Shown: positions 1 through 6,428, counted from the first letter of the stretch. The stretch: 11,179 bases of DNA from Cytophagales bacterium (GCA_013298205.1 JAAFJZ010000046.1:1-11179); one strand, 5' to 3'. Notes: generated by a model not told the origin, from the letters alone. Translations and numbers: made by a program.

Positions 1-4
1 TAAA

Positions 5-265
5 TTAGTTTTCGTAAAAATTTAAGCTGTAAGGTGAATCTTTATTTCTTAAATTTTCATAATATTTTTGATGCTTTCTCTGTAAATTTTTCATACGTTT
101 GTAAGTAAACAAATCAAAAATTGTACTTGAGGTAATCATGGAATTGGATTCTTTATGAGGAATTAAGTTAAACCCTTTTCCCGATTCTACAATTTGAAAA
201 TTTGACAATATCATTCTGTCATGAAAAAACTTATCATTTTGAACACTAACCATACTAAACTTCAA
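5..265 (-). CDS. Downstream half of split AAA-partner protein (PLD/MIT_C-like C-terminus?)
   Basis: An 86-residue ORF that can only start at a TTG (263-265) overlapping the TGA stop of the ORF before it, with no ribosome-binding site visible. The first internal ATG is codon 5. Residues 14-32 read KFFHDRMILSNFQIVESGK followed by GF. This His-Asp-Arg, then Gly-x-Gly-Phe order resembles the second half of small PLD-like (MIT C-terminal type) domains, which I recall from memory and could not test. It probably is not an independent gene: in the -1 frame the upstream codons read YVFKD directly into LKFSMVSV, so it continues the 262-924 protein. It ends at position 5, so nothing further is visible downstream. 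Function unknown; the frameshift reading is more convincing than the domain name. Confidence 0.55.
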   Translation of the reverse strand: MKFSMVSVQNDKFFHDRMILSNFQIVESGKGFNLIPHKESNSMITSSTIFDLFTYKRMKNLQRKHQKYYENLRNKDSPYSLNFYEN

Positions 266-924
266 ATCTTTAAAAACATAAATTCTTCATAAAATTTTTT
301 ATCTAATAAAATTGTTGCTTGTTCTTTATTCTGATCACCCCTTTGTAAAATAGTAAAAAAATCCACCTTTAAATTTTTAATTGATTTTTTATTTATAATT
401 TTTAACAAAGGGACTAAGTTGTCCTTAATATTTTGACCGTTACTATCTGCCAAAATATAGTTGTCAATAATTTCTATTTTCTTAATTGGGGATACTAATT
501 TTACCAATTCCCATGTAAAATTTGTTTCTGATAAATCAATTTTGTAATGATATGAATTAACTATTTCACAAATGCTATCCTTAAAATTACAAAGTGTAAA
601 ACAAAGAACTCCCATTTTTTCAGCTTTATCAAACCACACCATATTTTCTGATTCAAATAAAATATCAAAATTATATTTGTCTAATGATTTTTCAATGTCT
701 TCAATCTGAGAAACTCGATTCCCTTTGCTTAGATATAAATTTAAAATTTCACTTTTGTTTTTAATTTCTTCTAATTGAAGCGGAGTTTCAATTTTTTCAT
801 TTATATACAAGTTTATTTGAGGATATTCAGTGAAAATATTCTTTACTATTTGATATATTTTGTTCGTATCGACATTAAGTTTTTCAAATTCAAAAAGAAA
901 ATCCATATCTAAATATACATTCAT
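262..924 (-). CDS. Upstream half of split partner protein of the AAA ATPase
   Basis: A 220-residue acidic and Lys-rich protein of no family I can name with certainty. It starts with ATG 6 bases after the ATPase stop, so the two are almost certainly co-translated. The N-terminus (MNVYLDMDFLFEF) and residues 85-112 have the look of an alpha/beta fold with early Asp residues, faintly PIN-like. Residues 139-160 (WELVKLVSP then KKIEIIDNYILAD) resemble the strand 'IDPYIL' that opens PLD-like/MIT_C-type domains in other ATPase-linked proteins. The expected second half of such a domain is missing here but is encoded in the -1 frame just downstream (265-5). The ORF stops with TGA at 262-264 right after the heptamer T TTA AAG. 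Likely role: effector or partner of the ATPase (inference). Confidence 0.7.
   Translation of the reverse strand: MNVYLDMDFLFEFEKLNVDTNKIYQIVKNIFTEYPQINLYINEKIETPLQLEEIKNKSEILNLYLSKGNRVSQIEDIEKSLDKYNFDILFESENMVWFDKAEKMGVLCFTLCNFKDSICEIVNSYHYKIDLSETNFTWELVKLVSPIKKIEIIDNYILADSNGQNIKDNLVPLLKIINKKSIKNLKVDFFTILQRGDQNKEQATILLDKKFYEEFMFLKI
268..274 (-). other. T TTA AAG heptamer: candidate -1 frameshift site
   Basis: Read on the minus strand, the zero-frame codons TTA AAG are preceded by T, giving the X XXY YYZ layout of a -1 slippery site, four bases before the TGA stop. After slippage the next codons read D L K F S M V and continue through the HDR motif to the stop at 5. A weak 6-bp stem (TTTGAA/TTCAAA, 261-266 with 238-243) begins one base later, closer than usual for a stimulator. 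The same spot contains five T residues, so loss of one T (mutation, phase change or sequencing error) explains the data equally well. Confidence 0.4.
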
Positions 925-930
925 ACCTGT

Positions 931-2622
931 TTAATTTTGATTTTCTTTCCAATATTTCATTAACTCAATTTGGAGTAATGACACTTCATCAAAAAAACCG
1001 CTACCAAAATGATCGCTAAGTGCACCTTCATTATTGATTTCTATAGATTTTACCTTAGGCTCATTTTTTGTAACCCTGTCATTAGAATTAAAGTAATGAA
1101 TGATGCAATCCTCACTTTCTACCTTTTTACTAGCTACTAGAAACTGTAACTTGCGGATTAGATATTCACTATGTGTTTCGATTATTAAAGTTACCTTGGG
1201 GCAAAATTTATTGATGCACACAAAAAAATCAGCTAATTTAGATTGTAAAGCGGGATGCAAATTGGCTTCAGGTTCTTCTATAATAAGTGTTGTTCTACCA
1301 AAATCCATATAATTATATAAAATAAGTGGAATAAGTTGTGAGAAACCTAATCCTTTATCCGCTAAGTTTTCCTTCATTTTATCTGTTACCAAATAGACAC
1401 TTAAAACATCTTCAAACTCTTCAATTTTTATTTCACCTTCAAGATTAAATATTTCTGCGATTTCTTTGTAAAAACCTTTTTGATCAAAAATGATAAAGCT
1501 AATAGGGTTTTTAACTTTTAATGTATCTTTAAATAAACTAAATGCAAAATCGCTTTTATGATAGACTCTTTGTTGCTTGCCACGTAATGCAGGTAAATAT
1601 CGAATGTTAATAATATTATTTAAATCAGTAAATATGGATTTACAAATTGAGACGATTATAGGCTCTCTTATTATTTCAGGACCATCAAAATAAGAGTAAA
1701 CTCCTTCATTAAACATTAAATCTGCAAGTTTACTATTATTTATTACGATTTTATTTTTGTCTATTCCTTCAAAATCTTTAATCAAAGCCCTTTTAACTTT
1801 TTCTTTAACATCATCAAGTCTAAAAAAATGTTTAATTAAATGCGTATTTACATCCCAACAGCTATTAATCAAGTCAAAGGACATGTTTTTTTTAAAAATA
1901 CTATTTTGATATTCAATAATTCGTTCTTTTAAATCATTTGTTACATTTTTTCCATCTATCAAAACTTCAAAAAGTAAATAAGGCTCTTCAAATTCACATA
2001 TTCTATGGTAAAATTCACTAAACAAAATTGTATTTATACTTAATTTATCGTGATCAAATTGAGACTCATTTTCGACAATTATATCTATCGCTTTTTTATA
2101 TTGCATTAAAATATCTTCTTTGTCAAATAAATCAAAATTTTCAAATTTGTTTTTTTTGACTAAAACACCCTCAAGGTTTTTAATAATAAATCTAATAAGT
2201 TCTTGAATATTTACGCTAGAATTATATGAATTAATGTTATTATCATAATTAAACTTTAGATCTTCATCTATTTCAAATGAAATAATATTATCAAATAATG
2301 AAAATAATTTTATAACGCCTTCTTCAAAATAAGTAACAGAGCCATATCTTTCCTCATCAAATAATAAGTCATTGTTTATACTAAAATTGATTGTAATCTC
2401 TTTGGAATCAGAATCTCTGTTTAAACATTTTTGGAAACTTTCAAGATTGTGGTCACCTTTCCAACCAAAATTTAAAAATTCATACCTACTTTTTAGCAAC
2501 AATAACAATTTTGTAAATGAACTTTTTCCACTATTATTTGGTCCTACCAAAATAGTAATTGGTTTTAGCTCAAAGTCAGTATGATCTTTAAATACTCTAA
2601 AATTTTTAACACCTATTTTCAT
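931..2622 (-). CDS. AAA/ABC-type ATPase with DUF3696-like C-terminus
   Basis: A 563-residue cytosolic ATPase of the SMC/RecF/OLD-like class (AAA_15/AAA_21). The Walker A motif is GPNNSGKSS at residues 27-35, close to the N-terminus as is normal for the class. A signature-like GLGFSQ lies at 424-429, Walker B LIIEEPEANLHP at 446-457, and a switch-His segment IIETHSE at 480-486. The long middle (about 80-410) is the AT-rich variable insert. The tail IEINNEGALSDHFGSGFFDE (524-543) matches the pattern of DUF3696, which ends many stand-alone bacterial ATPases found in defence islands and next to nuclease-like partners. No TOPRIM or other effector domain is visible in the protein itself, so the partner encoded just downstream probably supplies the activity. 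It follows alkB after 24 bases. Molecular target unknown. Confidence 0.88.
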   Translation of the reverse strand: MKIGVKNFRVFKDHTDFELKPITILVGPNNSGKSSFTKLLLLLKSRYEFLNFGWKGDHNLESFQKCLNRDSDSKEITINFSINNDLLFDEERYGSVTYFEEGVIKLFSLFDNIISFEIDEDLKFNYDNNINSYNSSVNIQELIRFIIKNLEGVLVKKNKFENFDLFDKEDILMQYKKAIDIIVENESQFDHDKLSINTILFSEFYHRICEFEEPYLLFEVLIDGKNVTNDLKERIIEYQNSIFKKNMSFDLINSCWDVNTHLIKHFFRLDDVKEKVKRALIKDFEGIDKNKIVINNSKLADLMFNEGVYSYFDGPEIIREPIIVSICKSIFTDLNNIINIRYLPALRGKQQRVYHKSDFAFSLFKDTLKVKNPISFIIFDQKGFYKEIAEIFNLEGEIKIEEFEDVLSVYLVTDKMKENLADKGLGFSQLIPLILYNYMDFGRTTLIIEEPEANLHPALQSKLADFFVCINKFCPKVTLIIETHSEYLIRKLQFLVASKKVESEDCIIHYFNSNDRVTKNEPKVKSIEINNEGALSDHFGSGFFDEVSLLQIELMKYWKENQN

Positions 2623-2646
2623 ATAATTTTAATTTCTAAAACGTAA

Positions 2647-3282
2647 TCAATACAAATTTATAACTCTAAAAGTCAAGTTCAACCTTTCGCCAATTTTAGT
2701 TGCAGTTTTTGGTACTTGATGTTGCCAAAAGTGTTGTGTACTGCCTTGCATTACTAAAAAAGTTCCGTGTTTTAACTCTACTTCAAATTTCTCTTTGTGG
2801 TCGTCAATTCTTCGTAATTGAAATTTTCGGGTTGCTCCAAAATTTACCGACCCAATAACTGGATTTTTCCCCAATTCCTTTTCAGCATCTGTATGCCAGC
2901 CCACATAGTCTTGCCCGTCACGATAGCGGTTAAGAAGTACACTCGAAAATTTCACTTTGGCTTCCGCTTCAATTTTCTCTTTTATCTGCAAAAGTTCGTC
3001 AGTCCAGGGCAATGGATTAAGTGTTATGCCAGAATAGGTGTAAGGTTTATTATTGGCGCCATACCAAGCCGAAAGACGTGGTAACGGCAATTCCTTTCCG
3101 TACATCATTATTTTGTCCTGTTTCCATTCTATAGTTTCCAAAAGTGTTTTGAAAATTCTATCGCTTTCAGCTTTGTCGTAAAATGCTGGATAGTAAAGCA
3201 ATTCAGCATTTTGTAATTTGATTATCGGGTTCGGGGTTTCAATTGTTTGCCCGAATAAATCCACTTGAATATTGTTGTCCAT
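2647..3282 (-). CDS. alkB: AlkB-type alpha-ketoglutarate-dependent dioxygenase
   Basis: A 211-residue Fe(II)/2-oxoglutarate dioxygenase of the AlkB/ALKBH2-like branch. Such enzymes remove 1-methyladenine and 3-methylcytosine type damage from DNA (sometimes RNA) by oxidative demethylation. The iron ligands are visible: H130 and D132 in GWHTDAE, and H188 in FWQHQVPK. The 2-oxoglutarate-binding arginines are R200 and R206 in the typical RLNLTFR. The substrate-side PRLSAWYG (68-75) and the NRYRDGQDYVGWH stretch (118-130) are the usual ALKBH2-like signatures. Length is normal and the gene looks intact. It lies 19 bases after the methyltransferase-like gene and 24 bases before the ATPase, so it is probably in one transcript with both. 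Its codons are visibly less AT-rich than those of the ATPase and its partner, suggesting the neighbours have different histories. Confidence 0.93.
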   Translation of the reverse strand: MDNNIQVDLFGQTIETPNPIIKLQNAELLYYPAFYDKAESDRIFKTLLETIEWKQDKIMMYGKELPLPRLSAWYGANNKPYTYSGITLNPLPWTDELLQIKEKIEAEAKVKFSSVLLNRYRDGQDYVGWHTDAEKELGKNPVIGSVNFGATRKFQLRRIDDHKEKFEVELKHGTFLVMQGSTQHFWQHQVPKTATKIGERLNLTFRVINLY

Positions 3283-3301
3283 ATCTTGTAAATTTAATTA
3301 T

Positions 3302-4102
3302 TTATAGGTTCGTTTTGAAAATGTATTCCACTCTTGAAATTGATTTTGTAATCTTTTTCATTGCACTTGGTCGGAAAACTTCGGTAACAATGGAACTGCC
3401 GTTTGATGACAATAAATTTGACTGACCAAACATTTTGCAAAATGTTTGTAATCGGATTCCGTTTATTGGGCTTACGCAAACAAAATAATTCAAGCCGTCA
3501 AAGTTACTCGTTACATTTTTAAAAACTTGATTCAAGTCCAATGAATGTATGTCAAGTACATTAGAAAAAAGGTGAATCTTGATTTTACTGTTTGACTGAA
3601 ACCCTTTAATAGAAAGGCTGGTATCAGCCTTTTCATTTATTGAAAAGGTTTGTGGCTTTGGTTTTCTTTGGTAGATGGCATCAATATGATCTAATCCTCT
3701 TTGCAGAGCCATCGCAGATGGCTCAATTAAAGTGAATTTTGACAAATCAAGATTGATGTTTTTATTCTTGATAAAGTCTATAAGAACACAAGAAGCAAAA
3801 GCCTGTCCGCAACCCCAGTCTATAATTTCAGCGGATTTGTTGTTAAAGTCTTCTTTGCTAAATAATGAAGCAAAAGCAAGATTTAGTTTGTGTTCATGCA
3901 TATCAGCGTATGAAGCCAAATAGGTATTGAGTTGTTCGGCTGTTTGCAAAATGTTTGTACCATTTCCAAGTTGGCTGTAATATCTATAGTACCCATCAAT
4001 TGGGAATTGTTGAATGTTGAACTCACAAATTGCTTTGAAAGTTGGGTTTACTGAAATTGCAAATTTGACATTGTTTGCATAGTTGTTGCTCACATTTTCC
4101 AT
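3302..4102 (-). CDS. Class I SAM-dependent methyltransferase-like protein
   Basis: A 266-residue protein with a Rossmann-type SAM-binding motif: IIDWGCGQAFAS (93-104, motif I), then LIEPSAMAL (125-133) as the acidic motif II position, and KIHLFSNVLDIHSLDL near residues 175-190 as a motif IV-like strand. The N-terminal part (FAISVNPTFKAICEFN, then YYSQLGNG) resembles proteins I recall from Bacteroidetes in which this methyltransferase module is sometimes part of a larger protein, so the short form could be a stand-alone member or a trimmed one. Start ATG 4100-4102 has only an AT-rich leader, which is normal here. It is first in the minus-strand run that continues into alkB. The substrate cannot be told from sequence; nothing like the NPPY or PC motifs of DNA amino- or C5-methyltransferases is visible. 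Confidence 0.75.
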   Translation of the reverse strand: MENVSNNYANNVKFAISVNPTFKAICEFNIQQFPIDGYYRYYSQLGNGTNILQTAEQLNTYLASYADMHEHKLNLAFASLFSKEDFNNKSAEIIDWGCGQAFASCVLIDFIKNKNINLDLSKFTLIEPSAMALQRGLDHIDAIYQRKPKPQTFSINEKADTSLSIKGFQSNSKIKIHLFSNVLDIHSLDLNQVFKNVTSNFDGLNYFVCVSPINGIRLQTFCKMFGQSNLLSSNGSSIVTEVFRPSAMKKITKSISRVEYIFKTNL

Positions 4103-4250
4103 ATTTTATTTTTAAATATTGATTTGATAATGAAAAGATGAAACATTTGTACTCGGTCTAACCGATTTGCATGTTCATTCATTACTTGGTGTTAGCATCC
4201 CAAAAAAGTAAACTAGTTTTTAAAAAATATTTTAAAAAAAATTCTGGATG
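4103..4250. other. AT-rich gap between methyltransferase gene and IS remnants
   Basis: About 150 bases containing the leader of the methyltransferase gene. No exact TAnnTTTG promoter element is seen on the minus strand. A short inverted pair CGGT-cta-ACCG lies near 4154-4164. The A/T homopolymer tract at 4201-4243 is consistent with the eroded edge of an inserted element. No gene is visible. Confidence 0.4.
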
Positions 4251-4310
4251 TTATAAAAATTTGTTTTTTTCTAATTTTTTTAGTTCTGCATCTGTTAATT
4301 TCAAATTACA
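4251..4310 (-). pseudogene. Possible C-terminal scrap of a lost minus-strand gene
   Basis: Reading the minus strand into the TAA at 4251-4253, the last codons give NCNLKLTDAELKKLEKNKFL, a sensible amphipathic helical end. It runs straight into the 5' edge of the ISL3 remnant at about 4311-4320. The stretch is short and Lys/Leu-rich, so chance is quite possible. If real, it could be the far end of the gene whose first part survives at 4900-5098, with mobile elements having replaced the middle. Family not recognised. Confidence 0.2.
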
Positions 4311-4319
4311 GTTAAGGTA

Positions 4320-4769
4320 GTGACTCGTCCTAAAGGAGAGCTTTACACCTTCTTGACAAATAAAGAAGGCAAAGGGAAGTCTGGCACAATTGTAGCAAGC
4401 ATCAAAGGGGCTACTATAAAAGAAGTAAGTTCTGTGTTAAATAAAATACCCCTAGAAAGTAGAATGTCTGTAAAGGCAATAAGTTTAGATATGGCAAAGA
4501 ATATGGAAGGCGCAGTTAAAGAAACCTTTCCCAATACTAAACTAGTAACTGATCGCTTTCATGTTGTTCAGCTTGTGTGCCAAGATTTACAACAAATGAG
4601 AATAGATGTCAAAAAACAAATAGCTGAAGTGGAGAATTTAGCCATTAAGAAAGCAAAAAAAAAGAAAGAGAAGTCTATAAGAATAGAGCTATCAAATGGA
4701 GATACGCCAAGGCAATCCTTTCTTCCGCAATGGGACACCCAAGATTTAAAATTCGAAAAGTTTGGCTAA
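4320..4769 (+). pseudogene. Truncated ISL3-family transposase (DDE_Tnp_ISL3)
   Basis: An internal fragment of an ISL3-type transposase. KGELYTFLTNK (5-15), GTIVASIKG (22-30), ISLDMAKNM (54-62) and KLVTDRFHVVQL (74-85) are the hallmark order of the Bacteroidetes branch of this family; D57 and D78 fall in the conserved catalytic-region blocks. The N-terminal zinc-finger/HTH and the 'IDET' catalytic Asp block that should come just before KGELYT are gone; the preceding bases reach an in-frame TAA at 4296-4298. The reading is lost again after NGDTPRQ (about 4715), before the expected 'ARSRYLL' and the catalytic Glu region. The nominal GTG start and the last 17 residues are therefore not original. 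No terminal inverted repeats are visible. A dead relic, cut at both ends. Confidence 0.85.
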
Positions 4770-4905
4770 ATATTTTTGTTCCTCATTGAGCAGAAGTACT
4801 TTTTCAACTACTATTTGTGTCTTGGGTTTGGTTACTTTTATTTTATAAATCGTTTTGGCTATTTCTATTGCCATATGGGCTGACAAGGTTGCTTTTCGCT
4901 GGTTT
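4746..4905 (-). pseudogene. C-terminal scrap of a second transposase (IS4/IS1634-like)
   Basis: On the minus strand, from about 4905 to the TAA at 4746-4748, an open frame reads LSAHMAIEIAKTIYKIK, then VEKVLLLNEEQKYLAKLFEF. An ATG at 4872-4874 gives 42 codons. The 'AIEIAKTIY ... KVLLL.EEQ..LAKLF' pattern resembles the C-terminal end of IS4/IS1634-type transposases in Bacteroidetes, recalled from memory. It lies tail to tail with the ISL3 relic and abuts the methyltransferase scrap in a different frame. Too short to be a gene. The pattern is convincing as former coding sequence, less so as to family. Confidence 0.4.
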
Positions 4906-5098
4906 CGGTTTTAAAGAAAATCTTTTTTTTATAAAGTAGTTCCCCATCTACTTTAGATAAATTATAATCTCCTTTTTTAAGTCGAGTTACAGCGGTTTTA
5001 GAAATTCCGTAGGCAACCAACAAATCAAAAACAAACTCTTCATTCGAAATGTTGTCTATAAGTTGCTGAACGTTATTTTTTATTTCTGTTGATTTCAT
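4865..5098 (-). pseudogene. N-terminal remnant of a restriction-modification DNA methyltransferase-like protein
   Basis: A 77-codon ORF whose first 62 or so residues contain NEEFVFDLLVAYGISKTAV (19-37), RLKKGDYNLSKVDGELL (39-55) and KKKIFFK (57-63). This is the start I associate with large Bacteroidetes DNA methyltransferase/restriction proteins ('FIYDLLLAYG..K..ITRLKKG.YNLSK..GEI.WKKKLFF'), in which a 'DLH..I' stretch and then the SAM-binding domain follow. Here everything after about residue 63 is replaced by an unrelated tail (TETSEKQPCQPIWQ) at the junction with the transposase scrap, so no catalytic part remains. The start ATG (5096-5098) appears original. It lies downstream of rhuM on the same strand, a common pairing in restriction-modification loci. 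Confidence 0.5.
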
Positions 5099-5102
5099 CT
5101 TT

Positions 5103-5186
5103 TAATTTATAATTCACAACTCATCATTCATAATTATTATTTCACAATTCGCAATTAATAACACACAATTCATAACTCGCAATTTA
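5103..5186. repeat. AATTCACAACTC-type degenerate spacer repeats
   Basis: This stretch is built from variants of a roughly 10-12 base unit (AATTCACAACTC, CATTCATAATT, TTCACAATTCGC, CAATTCATAACTCGC). Similar text recurs at 5358-5385 and, on the opposite strand, inside the start of rhuM (6384-6419). Such low-complexity 'attcataattcacaattc' spacers are familiar between Bacteroidetes genes. Their origin is unknown; slippage or copying of short units is likely. Confidence 0.6.
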
Positions 5187-5226
5187 TTGAAAAGAACAAC
5201 AATTTAAGAATTAGCCAAAGTATTTT
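5179..5226 (+). repeat. Left copy of 48-base direct repeat flanking rhuM
   Basis: Starts GCAATTTATTGAAAAGAACA and ends AAAGTATTTT. It matches 6580-6627 at 42 of 48 positions without gaps, counted by eye. The two copies bracket rhuM plus the tandem hairpins, separated by about 1.35 kb. Confidence 0.65.
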
Positions 5227-5227
5227 T

Positions 5228-5260
5228 CGTCTTTGTTGGCGTTCTTCACCAACAAAGACG
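5228..5260. repeat. Perfect hairpin 1 (12-bp stem)
   Basis: CGTCTTTGTTGG (5228-5239) and CCAACAAAGACG (5249-5260) form a perfect 12-bp stem with a 9-base loop. It lies 110 bases past the rhuM stop and may terminate that transcript. It starts two bases after the left copy of the direct repeat and abuts hairpin 2 exactly. Confidence 0.8.
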
Positions 5261-5302
5261 TAGATATAATCCGTTTAATCTATTTTAAACGGATTATATC
5301 TA
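5261..5302. repeat. Perfect hairpin 2 (18-bp stem)
   Basis: TAGATATAATCCGTTTAA (5261-5278) and its exact reverse complement (5285-5302) form an 18-bp perfect stem closed by the 6-base loop TCTATT. Perfect conservation of both arms in such eroded surroundings suggests recent arrival, selection, or a bidirectional terminator role. The lack of a following T tract on the minus strand argues against a classic intrinsic terminator. Confidence 0.8.
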
Positions 5303-5369
5303 AATGAACTAAATTCATTTTTTAAGTTATGAATTAAAGTTTTGCTGTAGAAAATTTATCATTCATAAC

Positions 5370-6428
5370 TCACAATTCATCATTATTTTTCTTGTCTATT
5401 AATTTTCTCATTTCCTTATCAAAATCGCTCTCAAATAATCTGTCTTGAATAATTCTATATTTTTCAAACTCACTTTCAGCGTGAACTTTGGCTATTTCGG
5501 CAGTTACTTTTCCTGCATTTTGCAAAATCTTTCTATCGGTAGCTTCAATAAATTTATTCAAACGACTTTCCCAATCTTCCATTGTCATTGGGATTTGCCT
5601 CAACGCCATATCTTCTGCAATATCCAAATAAGCCGAAACTAATCTTTGAAGCTGTTGCATTTCGCTTTCCGACAAATAGTTTTTTGCGACACTCACATCA
5701 AATTTTTGAATTTTCCCAGTTGGAGCATCTTTCCAAGTAGTTAACCCCATATTTTCTGTTTGATGATTTGCTCTATTTACAATTACTTCTGCTGCCGTTT
5801 GTCCATGTATTGCCCAATGGAGTTTGTTTTGAACTGTGGCAAAAAAACGTTTGGTTGCATTGGCTGTAACATCATAATCAAGGGCTGTACTGTAAATATC
5901 TGTAATTTTTTGATAAAATTTACGTTCGCTTAAACGGATTTCTCTTATTCGCTGGAGTTGTTCTTCAAAGTATTTCTTACCCAGAATAGTACCATCATTT
6001 TTAAGACGTTTGTCATCCATAGCAAATCCTTTGATGGTAAACTCTTGTACGATTTGTGTTGCCCATTTTCTGAATTGTACGGCTCGCTCAGAATTTACTT
6101 TATAACCTACCGCAATGATAGCTGAAAGGTTATAATGCTTTGTATCATAGCTTTTATCGTCATTAGCAGTTATTCGAAAATTTCGAATAACTGCATTTTC
6201 CTCCAATTCATTATCTGAAAATATTTTTTTTAAATGATAATTAATCGTGTGTGTTTCTATATTATACAATGTTCCCATCATTTTTTGTGATAGCCAAATA
6301 TTTTCATCGGCATAAATAGCTTCCACACCACCTTCTCCTGTAGCTGCAATAAAGGTTAGGTATTCTGCCGTAGAGGAACGAATCAATTGTGAATTGTGAG
6401 CTGTTAATTTTGAATTATCTTTTGCCAT
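5370..6428 (-). CDS. rhuM: RhuM-family protein
   Basis: A 352-residue RhuM-family (virulence protein RhuM) protein when started at the ATG at 6426-6428, which has an A-rich leader. A start 12 codons upstream (6464) is open but begins with unlike residues. The N-terminal half holds the recognisable core: IWLSQKMMGTLYNIETHTIN, the ELEENAVIRNF turn and YNLSAIIAVGYKVNSERAVQFRKWA, which resembles KilA-N/BRO-type DNA-associated modules. The C-terminal half (KITDIYSTALDYD, AAEVIVNRANH, DIAEDMALRQIPMTMEDW) is the usual Fic-like-looking RhuM tail; no HPFxxGNG Fic active site is present. Biochemical role unknown; homologues often sit in restriction-modification and pathogenicity islands, which fits the methyltransferase scrap downstream. 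Odd point: residues 4-15 (DNSKLTAHNSQL) are encoded by the same repeat text as the nearby spacers. Otherwise intact. Confidence 0.92.
   Translation of the reverse strand: MAKDNSKLTAHNSQLIRSSTAEYLTFIAATGEGGVEAIYADENIWLSQKMMGTLYNIETHTINYHLKKIFSDNELEENAVIRNFRITANDDKSYDTKHYNLSAIIAVGYKVNSERAVQFRKWATQIVQEFTIKGFAMDDKRLKNDGTILGKKYFEEQLQRIREIRLSERKFYQKITDIYSTALDYDVTANATKRFFATVQNKLHWAIHGQTAAEVIVNRANHQTENMGLTTWKDAPTGKIQKFDVSVAKNYLSESEMQQLQRLVSAYLDIAEDMALRQIPMTMEDWESRLNKFIEATDRKILQNAGKVTAEIAKVHAESEFEKYRIIQDRLFESDFDKEMRKLIDKKNNDEL

Noticed and set aside
1100..1312. Plus-strand ORFs at 1100-1312 and 2372-2584
   Set aside because: They are antisense to the conserved Walker B region and Walker A end of the ATPase; no independent coding signal.
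3294..3479. 61-codon minus-strand ORF
   Set aside because: It is a shifted-frame shadow inside the 3' end of the methyltransferase-like gene, whose frame has SAM-binding motifs.
4140..4200. Integron attC-like site (GGTGTTAGC with CGGT/ACCG arms)
   Set aside because: Core-site sequences do not fit the RYYYAAC/GTTRRRY pairs, and no integrase or cassette series is present.
4320..4769. Active IS element
   Set aside because: The transposase lacks its N-terminal domain, the first catalytic Asp block and everything after GDTPRQ, and no terminal inverted repeats or target duplication could be found.
5103..5186. CRISPR-like array
   Set aside because: The repeat units are only about 10-12 bases, degenerate and without regular spacers; no cas gene is nearby.
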